Assembly (NCBI GenBank): GCA_014529385.2
Contig: CM043959.1
Span: forward strand, 10,814,809 to 10,878,808
DNA: 64,000 nucleotides
Origin: Adiantum capillus-veneris
Taxonomy: Eukaryota > Streptophyta > Polypodiopsida > Polypodiales > Pteridaceae
Direction: 5' to 3'
Under the pieces are notes generated by a model that searched no databases, was not told where the DNA came from, and was given only the letters and a program-made list of their open reading frames with translations. Position numbers and translations under genes: made by a program. This document shows positions 33,827 through 45,394 of this stretch, piece by piece (positions within the stretch are counted from its first letter, which is position 1; each line of letters begins with the position of its first letter).

Positions 33827-35400
33827 CTATCTGCCTTTTCTGCCACATTCCTCAGCTGCTCTCGAACTCTCAGACCTGTCGTCATCTTTATCATTCTGTT
33901 CTTTCTGTGCCTTATTAGGGCACTTCGCGGAGATATGTCCTTGTTCCCCGCATCCAAAACACTTCCCCTCTCTGATGAAGCAAGCTCTCTCCTCGGGAGT
34001 AAGCTTGGGTCGTGCATCCTTTTTCTCTGGGTTGCTCTTTTTCTTTCTACTTTCATTCCCAGAAGTCTGTTCGGCTCGTCGTGTCATGGCCTGATCTGTG
34101 GGGTAGGTCAGACTGCCAAAGTGAATGGCAAAGCCCCGCTTTGCATGACTCATCAACTCCTGAATAGAAGCTGACTTCTGTTCCAAGCAGTGATCTCGGA
34201 TCTCTTTAGGTAGACCCAAGGTAAACCGCTCAATCTGTTCTCTGAACGAGATCTTCTTGAATGAAGAGGCGGGTAGAAAAGAGCTCCATAATCTTTCACA
34301 ATAAGCATTGATTGTATCTTTCTTGGTCATCCGAAGATGGTTCCAAGCAGCTCGTACATCTCGTTCATATTCTTGCGTCAACCAAGAAGAAATAAAAAGC
34401 TTCTTAAATTTCAGCCATTTAACTGGCGCACTCTTGTTAAAAGAAGCGTGGACCACCAAGTACGGGCATTCCCCTTAAGGTAAGAGGTAGCTCTCCGAAT
34501 CTTGGAGTGCTCTGAATAGCGTCCTCCCGCGAAAGCGATGTCAAGCTGCTGTATAAAAGACAGCCTTCGAAGCATCTGAGTATCCTGAAAAGTATCAAAC
34601 TTGATCGAGTGGCCACCTTCCTTAAACTCTCGGACTTTCTTGCTTTTATCTTCGAGAAAGTCATACTGGTTGGCTTTGTAAAAAAATTCTTCTTGTTCGC
34701 ATAAAAGTTTCCATGATTAGAATCTGAGCTGTCTGTAGACAAGTCCTCAGTAGAACTGTCAGTCTTTGGGCGAGATGTAGCCTTCTTTGCCTTTTTCTTA
34801 CCCTTTCCGAAGCTTTGTTTCTTGCTTCGCTTTTTACCTTTTCTGTCTTCTTCGCTCGAATTCGAGGAGCTAGAAGAACTATCAGAAGAAGAAGAACTGG
34901 GTACTCCTTCAAATCGAACACGCTTCTTCTGTTTCTTTGCCTTGTCAAAAGTCGACCGACGACCCAAATATCCCGGGAAGTCAGTGCCTTTCTTCTGCTT
35001 TTTGCCTTTCTTTTGCACGTCAAAAAGCTGAGCAATCCGTGCATCAACCACGTTCTCTAGTTCCTTCTCCGTATATTTCTTGGAGGCAGAAGGTTTCTTG
35101 AGAGCGGGTTTCGGGAGTGGTGTTGTGGTTCTTTGCCACTCCATCTGTACCTCTTCCAAAGAGGTTTTGTTCATATATTTTGCCATCTTCAGGTCCTTGG
35201 CAAAATTGAGCATCATCTTTGTTGCATCGCCGATCAACTGGCGACGCTCCATCTCTCGCCACTCTGCCTAAGTAGGCCAAGGCGGGCCATACTCTCTGCC
35301 GGAATCTTCGTTGTGATCCCTACCCGCATCTCCAGATGCAGAGGGAGTCGACTGATCATTGCTTGAAGCCATAGGTGCCACGGAAAAAAAATTGGGGATC
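33827..35400 (-). pseudogene. Gypsy-B gag
   Basis: Start near 35370 (MASSNDQSTPSASGDAGRD), with a stop near 35267. Then come MERRQLIGDATKMMLNFAKD and a very basic, Ser-rich stretch (SSSSSDSSSSSSNSSEEDRK). After a frame change near 34660 the capsid appears (REFKEGGHSIKFDTF, LKGNARTWWSTL, FISSWLTQEYERDVRAAW). The knuckle CFGCGEQGHISAKC is at 33827-34459. Two or more indels make it non-functional. Confidence 0.85.
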
Positions 35401-35429
35401 GGATTTCCCGTAGAAGAGAAATCGGCCGT

Positions 35430-35441
35430 GCTCTGATACCA
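35430..35441 (-). promoter_or_regulatory. Gypsy-B primer-binding site (tRNA-iMet type)
   Basis: TGGTATCAGAGC on the minus strand, one base inside the 5' LTR end. Confidence 0.95.
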
Positions 35442-35442
35442 C

Positions 35443-35835
35443 TGTAACAAACTTGGACACTCCAAGTCAAGAATCAACTGCGACAGCACCAAATAACCAC
35501 TTCAAAACAAGTCACAGATCACAATAGATGTACACTGGCCCGGCGGAGTTCCGTGCCTAGAGATATTGGCCCCAAAGACTGGCGCCCCTTTCGGTATTTC
35601 TTTTTATATTAATCAGATCAAAGTACAAGAGAGTGGCTAGGGTTTCACTCTCAGACTCTGCGTCCAGATGCTCTGAGAAGTGAGGCCCTCACCACTAATT
35701 TAAAGATTACAAGGGATGCCCAAAAGCAGAGCCCCAAAAGCTTTTAAAATAAAAAGCATGAGTTCTCTCTCTCTCTTAGAGAGTCTTTCTCTTTTTTTAT
35801 TAAAAAAAAGCAAAATTCGCGTCGCTCATCATTTT

Positions 35836-35877
<42 letters not shown>

Positions 35878-35995
35878 CAACCTCCGCGATTTTCGGAAAT
35901 CAGGGTTTCTGGCAGAAATTAGGGTTTGCAGGAATTTTAGGGTTTCTGGCAGAAATTAGGGTTTTTGCTGTCCGCCACGTCATCACTTTGTGACA
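35443..35995 (-). repeat. Gypsy-B 5' LTR with private (TA)n
   Basis: Starts TGTAACAAACTTGG on the plus strand. A TA run at about 35840-35873 is absent from the 3' LTR, so it expanded after insertion. Confidence 0.92.
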
Positions 35996-36000
35996 CCCCA

Positions 36001-36938
36001 CTCTCGTCGGCAAGAGTGGTCTACTTTGATTGCACAAAGGTGTACAATGCGTATGCAATGGACTGATGCAATGGGACTATGCCGATGACGACGATGACTT
36101 GATGGCTGAAATCTGGGATCTTCTAATTGCTGAATTTCATGGCTGTTTCGGTGGCTGAAAATGACTGTTTTGGCTAAGCTTTTATGGCTGAAAATGGGGG
36201 ATCATTTGCAACCAACTTGGGGCTGATATGCTACCGTGTCGTAGGTTGAAAACACTATGGTTCTGATGCGATAAGGGCTGAAACTGAAAAACGCTGATGG
36301 TTCCTGTTGCTAGCCAAAAACGCTAGGCTGATCTGACTTTGCAAAGCAAAAACGCTGAAGTGCCTGATGATGCTGGCGTTAGTAATGGCTGAAATCGCTG
36401 ATGATGACCAAGGATGGCTAGCGTTAGTGGAAACTTGATGTTGCTGCTGGTAAGGGCTGGAAACGCCAAGCACTGGAGGTTTATGGCGATGGCTACTGGA
36501 GATGGAAAACGCTAGGGGGTCATGGGGGGGGGTACTGCTGAGAAGTTGCCTGTTGAGCGGGAAGCTCCTGCTGCCGCTTCTGCCAGAAAGTGCTAACTTG
36601 GGTTTGCTTATATATTAACTTAGAAAAATTGCCCTACCTACTTTTGTTGGAAAGTCACTTAAAAATAATAAGTGAAAATAACCAAAAATAGGAAAATAGG
36701 CTAAATGCACTGGAAAATTCCCCTAACTGATGCTAATGGATTCTGATGGGAATTTCGATGATCATGTTGTGTGCAACCGGAGGATATGTATCTACGCTAA
36801 GTGACTGGGCATGCACGGTCTACGAATAGACTCACAAAGGTGCCAGATCACTGCTAATCTAGACTAACTGGACTGACTGAACCCTACTGTGGTGTAGTTT
36901 GTCCACAGACACATAGGGTTGGGATGTGTCACGTGATG
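36001..36938 (-). repeat. Gypsy-A2 5' LTR, outer part
   Basis: Continues the LTR broken at 29250. Its terminal CA has changed to TG before the TTAAG duplication. Confidence 0.9.
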
Positions 36939-36943
36939 TTAAG

Positions 36944-37365
36944 TTCATGAGAAACTGGGTTCTTGTGGTTCTTGGGTTCTTGAGGTTCTTGAGTTTTTGA
37001 GTTCTTGAGGTCTTTCTTTAGCTTGCAATCTGTGTTTCAGAATTCTTTTCTCTTACCCGAGCTCGACTCTTTCCTGCGGGCGTACCCCTTGGTGGCCTTG
37101 CGCTCACACCAAGGTTGCTTTTCCCCACCTCACATCGATTGGCCGGCCGCTAAGTGCACGGTGAGTTCTCAATGAGTGAAAAGAGGAACAAGGGGAGGCC
37201 GGACAAGCCCTTCTTTCTTGGGTTTCCTGTCACTCTTCAAAAACACGATTAGGAATCGACACGCCCAAGTGGACTCGGGTTACGTGGGACCACAACAAGC
37301 AAAAAAAAAATTCTTGTGGTTCTTTCCTTGAGTGATACAGAACACTGCCAAAGCTCTGCTACCAA
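36944..37365 (-). promoter_or_regulatory. Gypsy-A1 leader and primer site
   Basis: Closely matches the leader of A2 (TTGGCCGGCCGCTAAGTGCA is common to both). The primer site at 37353-37364 reads TGGTAGCAGAGC on the minus strand, one change from the canonical TGGTATCAGAGC. It is cut off from its gag by A2. Confidence 0.88.
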
Positions 37366-37527
37366 TGTAAGATGCAACGGAAATGAATGTTGAACTTTGC
37401 TCAAGATGAGTGCTCCGAACTGTGCTCAAGGGTTCCTTTTACTTACGGAAGGGAGAGCCTTCCGTTCCTTTAGTGAGAGAGTGCAAATGATCACAAACAA
37501 AGTGAATGACACTGTGAATGAAGGTGC

Positions 37528-37621
<94 letters not shown>

Positions 37622-37783
37622 ATACGACACCAGACTGTTGTTAAACCTTCCTCCAAGGGTCCCCCTCTCTATGGCGAGAGAGGTCTATGTTGTTGATTGC
37701 ACAAATCTGGTACAATGGTCTAGATGCAATGGACTTGCCACGACGACGGGACGGGCTGAAATCTGTAAAAGCTAGGGGTTGAA
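37366..37783 (-). repeat. Gypsy-A1 5' LTR, inner part, with (GA)n
   Basis: Starts TGTAAGATGCAACGG and holds a GA run of about 88 bp (37531-37618) that the A2 copies lack. It breaks at TTGAA, where C is inserted, and resumes at 60048. Confidence 0.85.
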
Positions 37784-39022
37784 TATAACTGGCATGTACA
37801 ATGCAAGGTTGGATCAAAACGTACGTACTGATCCGTTCCGTACCGTACGGACGTTATGTACAGATCCGTACCGTACGGAACGATCCGTACGTCGTTTTTT
37901 TTTTTTTTTTGGTGGGTTTGGGGTGTGTGGGAAGCCCGTACAATGCTGATTTAAAATAAAAATCCAAATCTCTTGCAATAGTTACATAGTATATGGTTGT
38001 CTTGTAAAACGTGTCTTTGAATGTCTCTATAAGTTGTTGGCTTCTCTCTTGTTTTTTATTGGAAATGTCCTAGAAAATTTAGTACTTTGCGGTTTTTTTA
38101 CAAGAGTACGTATTTTTACGTACGTAAAAAATTTTCCTGTACGGAACAACGTACAGTACGTACATATATGCCACGTACAGTACGTTTGGTACCACCTTGG
38201 TACAACGTATAGGGCGGTACTATTTCAATTACCTGTTAACTTTACACAGAGCACTGAGAAGGAAAGAGAACACAGATGCGTCTAGCGACTAGAATGTCAT
38301 TGCGCACATGAGACCGACACCCTGTAGGCCCCAAAGACTGGCGCCCCTTTCGGTATTTCTTTATTAATTTAAGGTAGATGATCCGACCACTTAGTACAAG
38401 CTTTCACAAAGCTGTCCAAACCTGGTGAGGACTGAAAACGCAGGTTTTCGACCTGATTTTGGCAGCATTATGGCGCAAAAACCCTTGTAGGTCAAAAGTA
38501 CTTGTCTAGGGCGGATTCCCTCGCTATCTGGAAGCTTTCTGGTGAGCTGTCACAAAAATTCAGCGGGCTGTAATTCTCTGTTTGTCACTGCTGGGTGCCC
38601 AAAAGTCTGTACACGCACCCTAGGCTCTTATGAGGCTCCCCTGGTGTTCCCTTGCAGTTTAGGTGCGAAACCCTAAACCTGCAAAAAAACACAGCAGGCT
38701 GTAATTCCCTGTTTCGGATCGTTTTTAGTGGAGCGAACACGCCTATGCGTGTCCAAGGGCTCCCGCACACAATGGGACAATTCCTCTGTGATTTGGACGA
38801 GTTTTCACGCGAGAAAACTCTCCAAACTCGCAATCTTTTGCGATGGAACTGTGCGTACCTGTGGGGGATTAGCTATTAGCTAATCCGGTTCTTGTTCAGA
38901 AGGCTCTTGCCTCGGCAAACGCGCATAAATCCCCAGAACTGTACATGTTCATCTGAGTAGCCCAACTAGTGGGGCATTACCATATGTGCCAAAGGGGAGA
39001 GAGAGATGCACGAGAGCAAATC
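37784..39022 (-). repeat. Gypsy-C 3' LTR, truncated, hosting MITE-2
   Basis: Matches 58713 onward, but ends at GAGCAAATC (39022). The remaining part of the LTR, the polypurine tract and most of integrase are deleted. MITE-2 entered about 20 bp from its outer edge. Confidence 0.85.
37804..38199. mobile_element. MITE-2: palindromic, hAT-like, 396 bp
   Basis: Flanked by GTACAATG (37796-37803) and GTACAACG (38200-38207), an 8-bp duplication with one change. It begins CAAGGTTGG and ends CCACCTTG. Subterminal regions are packed with self-complementary GTACGTAC/CCGTACGG words, and the interior is A/T-rich with a T run. There is no coding potential. The 8-bp duplication and CAAGG ends suggest hAT. 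Confidence 0.78.
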
Positions 39023-40196
39023 TTTCAGTGTCGCATCAATTCCACGATGCCCAGCATAAGGTGGAGCATGACTTTCCATCAAAATCTTTGGCCGTAACTG
39101 TTTAGTAACGCATAACTTTCCATGCATCATGAGAAAGTCATTCTTAAGCATATAGTGCTCATGATGTTGCCCATCAACAAGCTGATCATAGATCCTTGCA
39201 AAATCTGAATCTTCGGCATATCGTGTCTTCATTTCGTCTAGTTCACAATGGTACGGAATTGACACTGCTGAAATTTGGGGCTTTCGTGACAATGCATCAG
39301 CCACCACGTTCTTTTTCCCTTGCACATGCACAATCTGAAAATGTAACATTGACAAGATGTTTGCCCATCGCATGTGCTTCTCAGACAACTTTGTTTGTGT
39401 GAGAAAATATCGCAAGGGTTGATGATCTGTTTGGACAACAAAATCAACCCCCAGCAGATAGTGTTTCCAACTAGTGAGAGCATGAATTACTGCCAACAAT
39501 TCTTTCTCATAGACTTGCAAGTTTCTTTCAGTCTTCAAAAGAATTCTGCTCTCATATGCGACTACTCGGGCCATTCTGTATTAGAACTGCACCCAAACTA
39601 TGGCCACACGCATCATACTGAACCACAAAAGGTTTCGAAAGATCTGGCAAAATGATTACCGGATTTGAAGCCAGCTTCTCTTTTAAGTGTTTGAAGGCAA
39701 AAATTTCCTTGGCTGTCCACTTGAAAGTAACTCCTTTTCCTTGCAGTGCATGGAGTGGAGAAGCAATCTCAGCAAAATTTCGGATGAACCTCCTGTAGTA
39801 GGAACATAAGCCTAGAAAGCTTCGAATGTCATGTACGGACTTCAAGTCTGGCCATGACCTAATTGCTTCCACTTTGGCAGGATCCATGCGTACCCCATCC
39901 TTTGAAACAATGTGCCCAAGGAAGTGAATCTCTTGCAAAAAGAATTCACTCTTCTTCGCATTAATGAGTAGCTTGTTCTTACGTAACTCATTGAAAACTG
40001 CGGTCAAGTGATCCCTATGCTCCTCTTCAGACTTTGAGTAGACAATCATGTCATCAAAGAAGGTACCCATGAAGTTTCTATGTGGTCTAAAGATTCTGTC
40101 CATCATTCTATTAAACGTGGCAGGAGCATTTGTGAGACCAAATGGCAAGACCAAATGTTGTCCTGAAGGCAGTCTTATGGACATCTTCTGGCCTAA
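39023..40196 (-). pseudogene. Gypsy-C RT C-terminal half, RNase H, integrase start
   Basis: The 39552-40202 frame gives PFGLTNAPATFNRMMDRIFR, GTFFDDMIVYSKSEEEH and VHDIRSFLGLCSYYRRFI, and the start of RNase H (FVVQYDACGHSLGAVL). The 38966-39574 frame continues with YEKELLAVIHALTSWKHYLL, TDHQPLRYFL and VVADALSRKP. It reaches the zinc-finger start (HAPPYAGHRGIDATLK) and then runs into LTR. D interrupts RT just after SGYHQIRI. Confidence 0.88.
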
Positions 40197-42115
40197 TGTC
40201 ACCAGCGTGTGACTACTATCTATCCTTTTTGTTGATTTCTTTCTTATTATTTATTTACTTTCACTTTTTGGAAACACCCCTCGGGAAATCTAACTGCCTT
40301 GCATTGCATAGCTAGTGTGGAACTGTCCAGAGGGAGTCCAGGCCTGAGGGCAAGAGAGCACTAAGGTTGGACAAGGACTATGGTTAGCCAAAGTGGGGTC
40401 ATTGACTAGCCAAAGTGGAATCCTTTGCTACATAGGCTACATTTCAATTTTTGATGTGGCTGCAGTGTACAAAGAGGGTCAGATGACCTAGAAAGATCTC
40501 CTAAAATTTAGGGAACTGCTATTTTGGGACATGAAAATGTGTCCACGTCATTACCTCCGGAATGACAAGGGGAACATTTTATTACTCTACCGCGAAGTCA
40601 ACTGGGCAATGAGAGTAGATTGAGAGGAAGAAGGAGTATCTTACGAGAAAGATGTACATCTCCTCACATAATCACTCATATGTAGCATAGCTTAGCTTAG
40701 TAATTAGCTTGGTAGAGGAGATAAGCATGCATTGAAGCTTGGCTCTTGGTTGGATTTGCATGCACATGCCAAGAGAGTGTTGATGTAGGCTTCTATCTCA
40801 CAAGCTTGGAGTAGGTGCCTGATTCCTATTGGCTAGGAGGCAAAGGGGTCCAATGAGAGTTTGGTTTAATTATTTAATTACCTAAAGCTCTCACAAAAGG
40901 GGAAAGGGGGACACATGTCAGAAGGCTATCACTTATGCTGCTTAATTGTAATTGGCTTGACTTGGGGAGGGCCAATGAGGCTTCAGCAAGAGCAATTAGC
41001 AAGAGGGCTCGCCCAAGAGAGAGAGGGGGCTGATTTTTGCAAGGCATTATCACACACACACACACTCACACAAGCTCATGTGTGAAGAAAGAGAAGACTA
41101 TCTCTTCCCAAGCTTAATGCGCCAAGTGGCACATTCTGGTGCACTTTCATCATGCAAGAGAAGGTGGCGCTGAATTTTAAGCTGGGAGAGGCTCATTTTC
41201 AGATTTTGTCACAGGTTAAGAGCTATGGAGTGCTTCCTTTCCCTCTTATGTACAGTGCGGTGCCAGGAGTGATGCCCTGCATGCTACGCACTGCCCTCTC
41301 TCTCCCCTATGGCAATATGTTATGCCCCTCTAGTGGGCTTTTCAATTGACCAATGTACAGTTGTGTGGGTTCATGTGCGATTGCCGAGGCAAGAGCCTCT
41401 TGTACAGGTACTGGATTAGCTGGCGGCTAATCCCTTGCAGGTACATGTGAATTCGGAGAGGTTTCACGCCAGAAATCTCGTCCGATTCAAAGGGCAAGTA
41501 GCCCTACAGGTGCAGGAGCTCGAGGACTTGCTACGGATGCGATCAGCACGCGAAACGGAGCCCGAAACAGTAAATTACAGCCTGTTGTGTATTTTTGCAG
41601 GTTTAGGGTTTTGGCCCTAAACGGTCCCTATTATCCCCAGGAGGTTCGGGGACGCGAGGGGACCGTTGTACAGGTGATCTGGCGCATTTTCGGGGCTGAA
41701 AACAGAGAATTCAGCGTGCTGCAGATTCTTGCCAGGTTTTGCAAAGTGCCCGTATGCGTCGGGAAAGTCATTCAATGTGTGGGAATACTGACTATGAAGG
41801 GTCCTAATACAGTTATGTTGCCGAAATCGGGCCGGAACAGTTGAAATTCAGCCAAGTTTGTGCGGGGCAGCTTGTAGGGAACCACAACGTTTATTCCCTC
41901 TTTTAAACAATAAAGAAATACCGAAAGGGGTGCCTAAGTTAGGGGCCAGTCTGGTGTCGGTCTACTCATACATGTGCAATCTAGCAGCCTGTATCCCTCT
42001 CCCCTTTGTTGTGTCTTGAAAGTACAGGTAGAATAGACGACTAATAATGGGTGAAAGCTAAATCAAGGTTTGAAGTAAAGTCTACCGCCCTTTTTGAAAG
42101 TACAGGCCGGTTCCA
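40197..42115 (+). repeat. Gypsy-D 5' LTR with private insert
   Basis: Starts TGTCACCAGCGTGTG and ends GGCCGGTTCCA. Between GGGCAA (40607) and ATGCGCCAAG (41119) it has about 510 bp where the 3' LTR has about 55 different bp. That insert is not recognised as a known element; a short CA run lies near 41053. Confidence 0.9.
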
Positions 42116-42132
42116 TGGTTCCATTGCCGGGA
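42116..42132 (+). promoter_or_regulatory. Gypsy-D primer-binding site
   Basis: TGGTTCCATTGCCGGGA directly follows the LTR. It starts with TGG as a tRNA 3' end complement should, but is not the iMet type. The tRNA is unassigned. Confidence 0.7.
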
Positions 42133-42222
42133 TTAAATCACTTTTTCCCATAGAAGTGAGCCTTGGTCAGTTTGGGCTTGAAGACACTGGGGATCATAGA
42201 CCAGACACAGGGAATTGCAATT

Positions 42223-43989
42223 ATGGCTGACAGACCAGATGATGTGACTGAAGAGGTTTCCTCTACATAGGGTCAATAGAGACATGAAGTGGGTGAGTCT
42301 TCAAGACCACCACAGACGGATGATGATATATTCAGGACCCAGTTGGCTACTGTTGTGGCTATGTTCACACAAGTAATGCAGAACCCGAGGTTTTTAGCCT
42401 TTCTGCAACCTCCTCTTCCGTCTCAGCAAGTTGGGTCACTGGATCACATTCAAAAGCCTGTTAAGGCTCGAGCACAGGTGATTCATACTGCACAGTCAAT
42501 GGAAACACCTGTACACTTGACGAAGAACATGCAGTCTCCACAACCTGTGCCTAAGGTGCAAGAACAGGTGGCTGAGATGCTAGTCTTTCAAGCTATACCA
42601 GTTCAGTCAGCCACTTTTCAAGAGCCTATAGCTGGTTCTAATGGGCAGGGAAGCAACCTATAGGCTATGCAACAAGTCTTCCCACCACCTTAAATACACC
42701 TTGGCTATTTTGGAGGTGGATCGGTATTCCAGAGCATGGTTGGTCATTCACTTGGAAATCAGTTTTACACGCCAGGAACAGTGTTCGGGGGTGCTCAAAC
42801 GATGATGCCTAACCCCATGTATGGTGTCACGGGCATGCTACCAGGGTTTCAAAGCACTCATGGCCAAATTGGGATGCCACAGGCAAATTTTGGTATGGCT
42901 GGAATTACAAATCAGCAGCCAAATATGGCATTTCCAGGTCAACTTAATTGCGGTCAGGGAACACAAATGAACCTTAACAATGTTCCCATGTTTCAGTCAC
43001 TTCCATATGACAACTTAACGCCGCTGGAGAGGCCAATGCCGTACAAAGAAGGTGGCAAAGGTGTGACATTCACGACCTTTACTGGGTTTGATGACAGGAA
43101 GAAGGCTCTCTCATTCCTCCAACAGTTTGACAAGGCCTATGCAAGGGGAAACTTTACAGAGGCTTCAAAGGTCCGCAAGGCAGCCACTTTCTTGACAGGG
43201 AATGCGGGACAATGGTGGACAACTTTATTGCTTCAAGGGCAAGCTCCGTCCACATGGATTTACTTCAAGCAGATTTTTGCAGCAGCATGGTTATTTGATG
43301 ACTTTGAAGAAGATGTCATGACAGAATGGCACCAGCTTAATGTTGCTACTTGCAAGAATCTGGATGACTACAATCGGAAGTTTTGGAAAGCTCTACTTCC
43401 AGTAACTTCCTATAGGTTTGTGGCATTGACAAACCAGATTGAAAAATACTGTTGTGGCCTACCCAAAGGATTGAGAAAATACTGCACAAAGACCAAAGTC
43501 ACTACTTTGACGCAGCTCATCGAGGTAGCAAACAGTGGCAATGGTTTGCTCAAGGGAGAGGATTGTGAATTCAATACTGGCGTCAAGGAAGGATCAACCA
43601 AGAAAAATTCAGCGAAGAAGTACGTTCCCAATGACGTTCCTAAAGGGACTCAAGAGCCAGCCAATGCAGGGAAAGGCAAAGCTACGGCTGAATCAGAAAA
43701 TGGACCAGCGAAGAAATGGAAAAGACGTTTTTCTCGCAAGTCGGAAGAGCAAAAGAAGGTCCCGAGGTCAGAGAACAAATGCTTCATCTGTGAGCAGCCT
43801 AGCCACATTGCTTACAACTGTCCTACAAAGAAAAGGCCAGCTGATTCTGAAGACAAGGAGGACAGGAAAGGAAAGAAGCCCATGACTGGTCTAGTGCCAG
43901 ATATGGTGGGCGACAAGCCAAATTCAGATGCAAGAGCTTTGCAGAGCATGGGGAAAGTTCAGGGATCAAACAGTTCTTATCTTCTTTGA
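42223..43989 (+). pseudogene. Gypsy-D gag
   Basis: ATG at 42223 (MADRPDDVTEE) is in frame with the long gag stretches but meets stops near 42268 and at 42661. The main stretch (42736-43989, 417 residues) has a Gly/Met/Gln-rich region, the capsid core (LERPMPYKEGGKGVTFTTFT, NAGQWWTTLLLQGQAPSTW, QIEKYCCGLPKGLRKYC), a basic linker and knuckle CFICEQPSHIAYNC. A frameshift near 43930 moves the protease to the next frame. Confidence 0.88.
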
Positions 43990-44335
43990 TCCAGGTGCCA
44001 AAGCCAACTTCATTTCCCCAGAATTGGCTTCCAAGTTGGGAATCAGACCTAAAGAGATGGGGTATACAACAGAGGCAGGTTTGGCATGTCCTGGCCATAC
44101 AGAGGCTGTGACACCCATCATTGGAAAGTTGCGCCTACATATCGAGTCCTATGTAGACGTTGAAGAATTTTACATCATGCCACTGGATGCATGTGATGTG
44201 TTGTTAGGAATTCCTTGGTTATTTCGTGTACAAGGAATCATGGATGCCTACAACAAAAAGATCACTGTACAGAGCAGGGGAAAGACTCACATCCTGGATG
44301 TAAAGCTTAAAGGGGAGTCTATTCCCACTGTATGA
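43928..44335 (+). pseudogene. Gypsy-D protease
   Basis: IFFDPGAKANFISPELASKL is the active-site loop (DPG) and CDVLLGIPWLF the C-terminal motif, followed by KKITVQSRGKTHILDVKLKG. TGA at 44333-44335 ends the stretch, but the same frame continues into RT, so it is an internal stop in pol. Confidence 0.85.
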
Positions 44336-44356
44336 GCTTCTGCTATTACTTCTGTA

Positions 44357-45352
44357 ATGAAAAAGCATCTTTCTGCGTACTTGGTTTTTGCACGTGAAGT
44401 GTCAGATTGTGATGAATCAAATTTATCTGTGCTAGATAAAGAAAGGTCAATGTGTTTACAACAGTATAGTGGTTGTTTTTCCCATTCATTACCGTCTCAA
44501 TTACCGCCAGAGAAACCCGAGGACCATGCGATAGATTTGGTGCCAGGCAGTAGCCCACCAAATAAGCCTCCGTACAGGGTTAGTGCGGCTCAGCAGAAAG
44601 AGATAATGGGCCAAGTACAGGAGCTGTTAGAAAAGGGGCTGATTCAGCCCAGTTCATCCCCATTCTGTTCTCCAGTGTTGTTGGTGCAGAAAAAGGATGA
44701 CTCATGGCGTATGTGCATCGACTACCGTGCACTGAACAAGAATACCATCAAGAATAGGTTCCCTATACCTAGAATTGATGATATTCTGGACAAATTAGAA
44801 GGAGCAGCTATGTTTAGCAGGATAGATCTAAAGAGTGGGTACCATCAGATCCGCATTAGATCAGAGGATGTGCACAAGACTGCTTTTAGAACGACGTTTG
44901 GCCTTTACGAATTTTTAGTGATGCCCTTTGGTCTCACAAATGCTCCTGCTACGTTCAATAGGATGATGGACATAATTTTCCGTCCACACCAGCAGTTTGT
45001 TGGTACATTCTTTGATGACCTGATAGTCTACTCAAAGAATGAAGAGGAGCATAGGCATCACTTGGCCATTGTGTTCAAAGAGCTACGCAGTCATAGGTTG
45101 CTCATCAATGCAAAGAAAAGTGATTTTTTTCTAGAAGAGATTCATTTTCTCGGACACATTGTCTCAAAGGATGGTGTGAGAATGGATCCTGCTAAAGTTG
45201 AAGCGATCAAGTCATGGTCAGATTTGAAGACGGTGCACGATGTCCGAAGTTTCTTGGGACTATGCTCCTATTACAGAAGGTTTATCCGAAATTTCGCCGA
45301 GATTGTTTCACTTTTACATGCTCTGCAAAAGAAGGCAATCACCTTTACATAG
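44357..45352 (+). pseudogene. Gypsy-D reverse transcriptase
   Basis: A 331-residue stretch with [80 protein letters not shown], catalytic GTFFDDLIVYSKN and VRSFLGLCSYYRRFIRNFAE. It stops at TAG 45350-45352 just before RNase H, in the same frame. Catalytic aspartates are intact. Confidence 0.92.
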
Positions 45353-45394
45353 ACACAGAAAGAGATTTCAGCTTTTAATCTCTTAAAGGAAAAG

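Larger units (their letters stand above)
29251..35995 (-). mobile_element. Gypsy-B: chromovirus-like element in the A2 LTR
   Basis: A 6745-bp element with LTRs 29251-29763 and 35443-35995, duplicated target CCCCA (29246-29250 and 35996-36000), a TGGTATCAGAGC primer site and polypurine tract AAGAGGGGAGTA. Gag, protease, RT, RNase H and integrase are present in gypsy order with a chromodomain-like tail. Stops, frameshifts, a 344-bp duplication in protease and a deletion in the integrase core make it defective. The first LTR has lost its terminal TG at 29251. Confidence 0.92.
24284..36938 (-). mobile_element. Gypsy-A2: gag-protease-only element inserted in A1
   Basis: LTRs at 24284-25462 and at 29019-29250 plus 36001-36938 flank a 3.56-kb interior with gag and protease but no RT, RNase H or integrase. 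TTAAG lies on both sides (24279-24283 and 36939-36943), a perfect 5-bp duplication. Removing A2 joins the leader of A1 to its gag. Both ends therefore fall between leader and gag of the same family. It would have moved using enzymes of a relative, like the TR-GAG class of non-autonomous elements. Confidence 0.88.
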
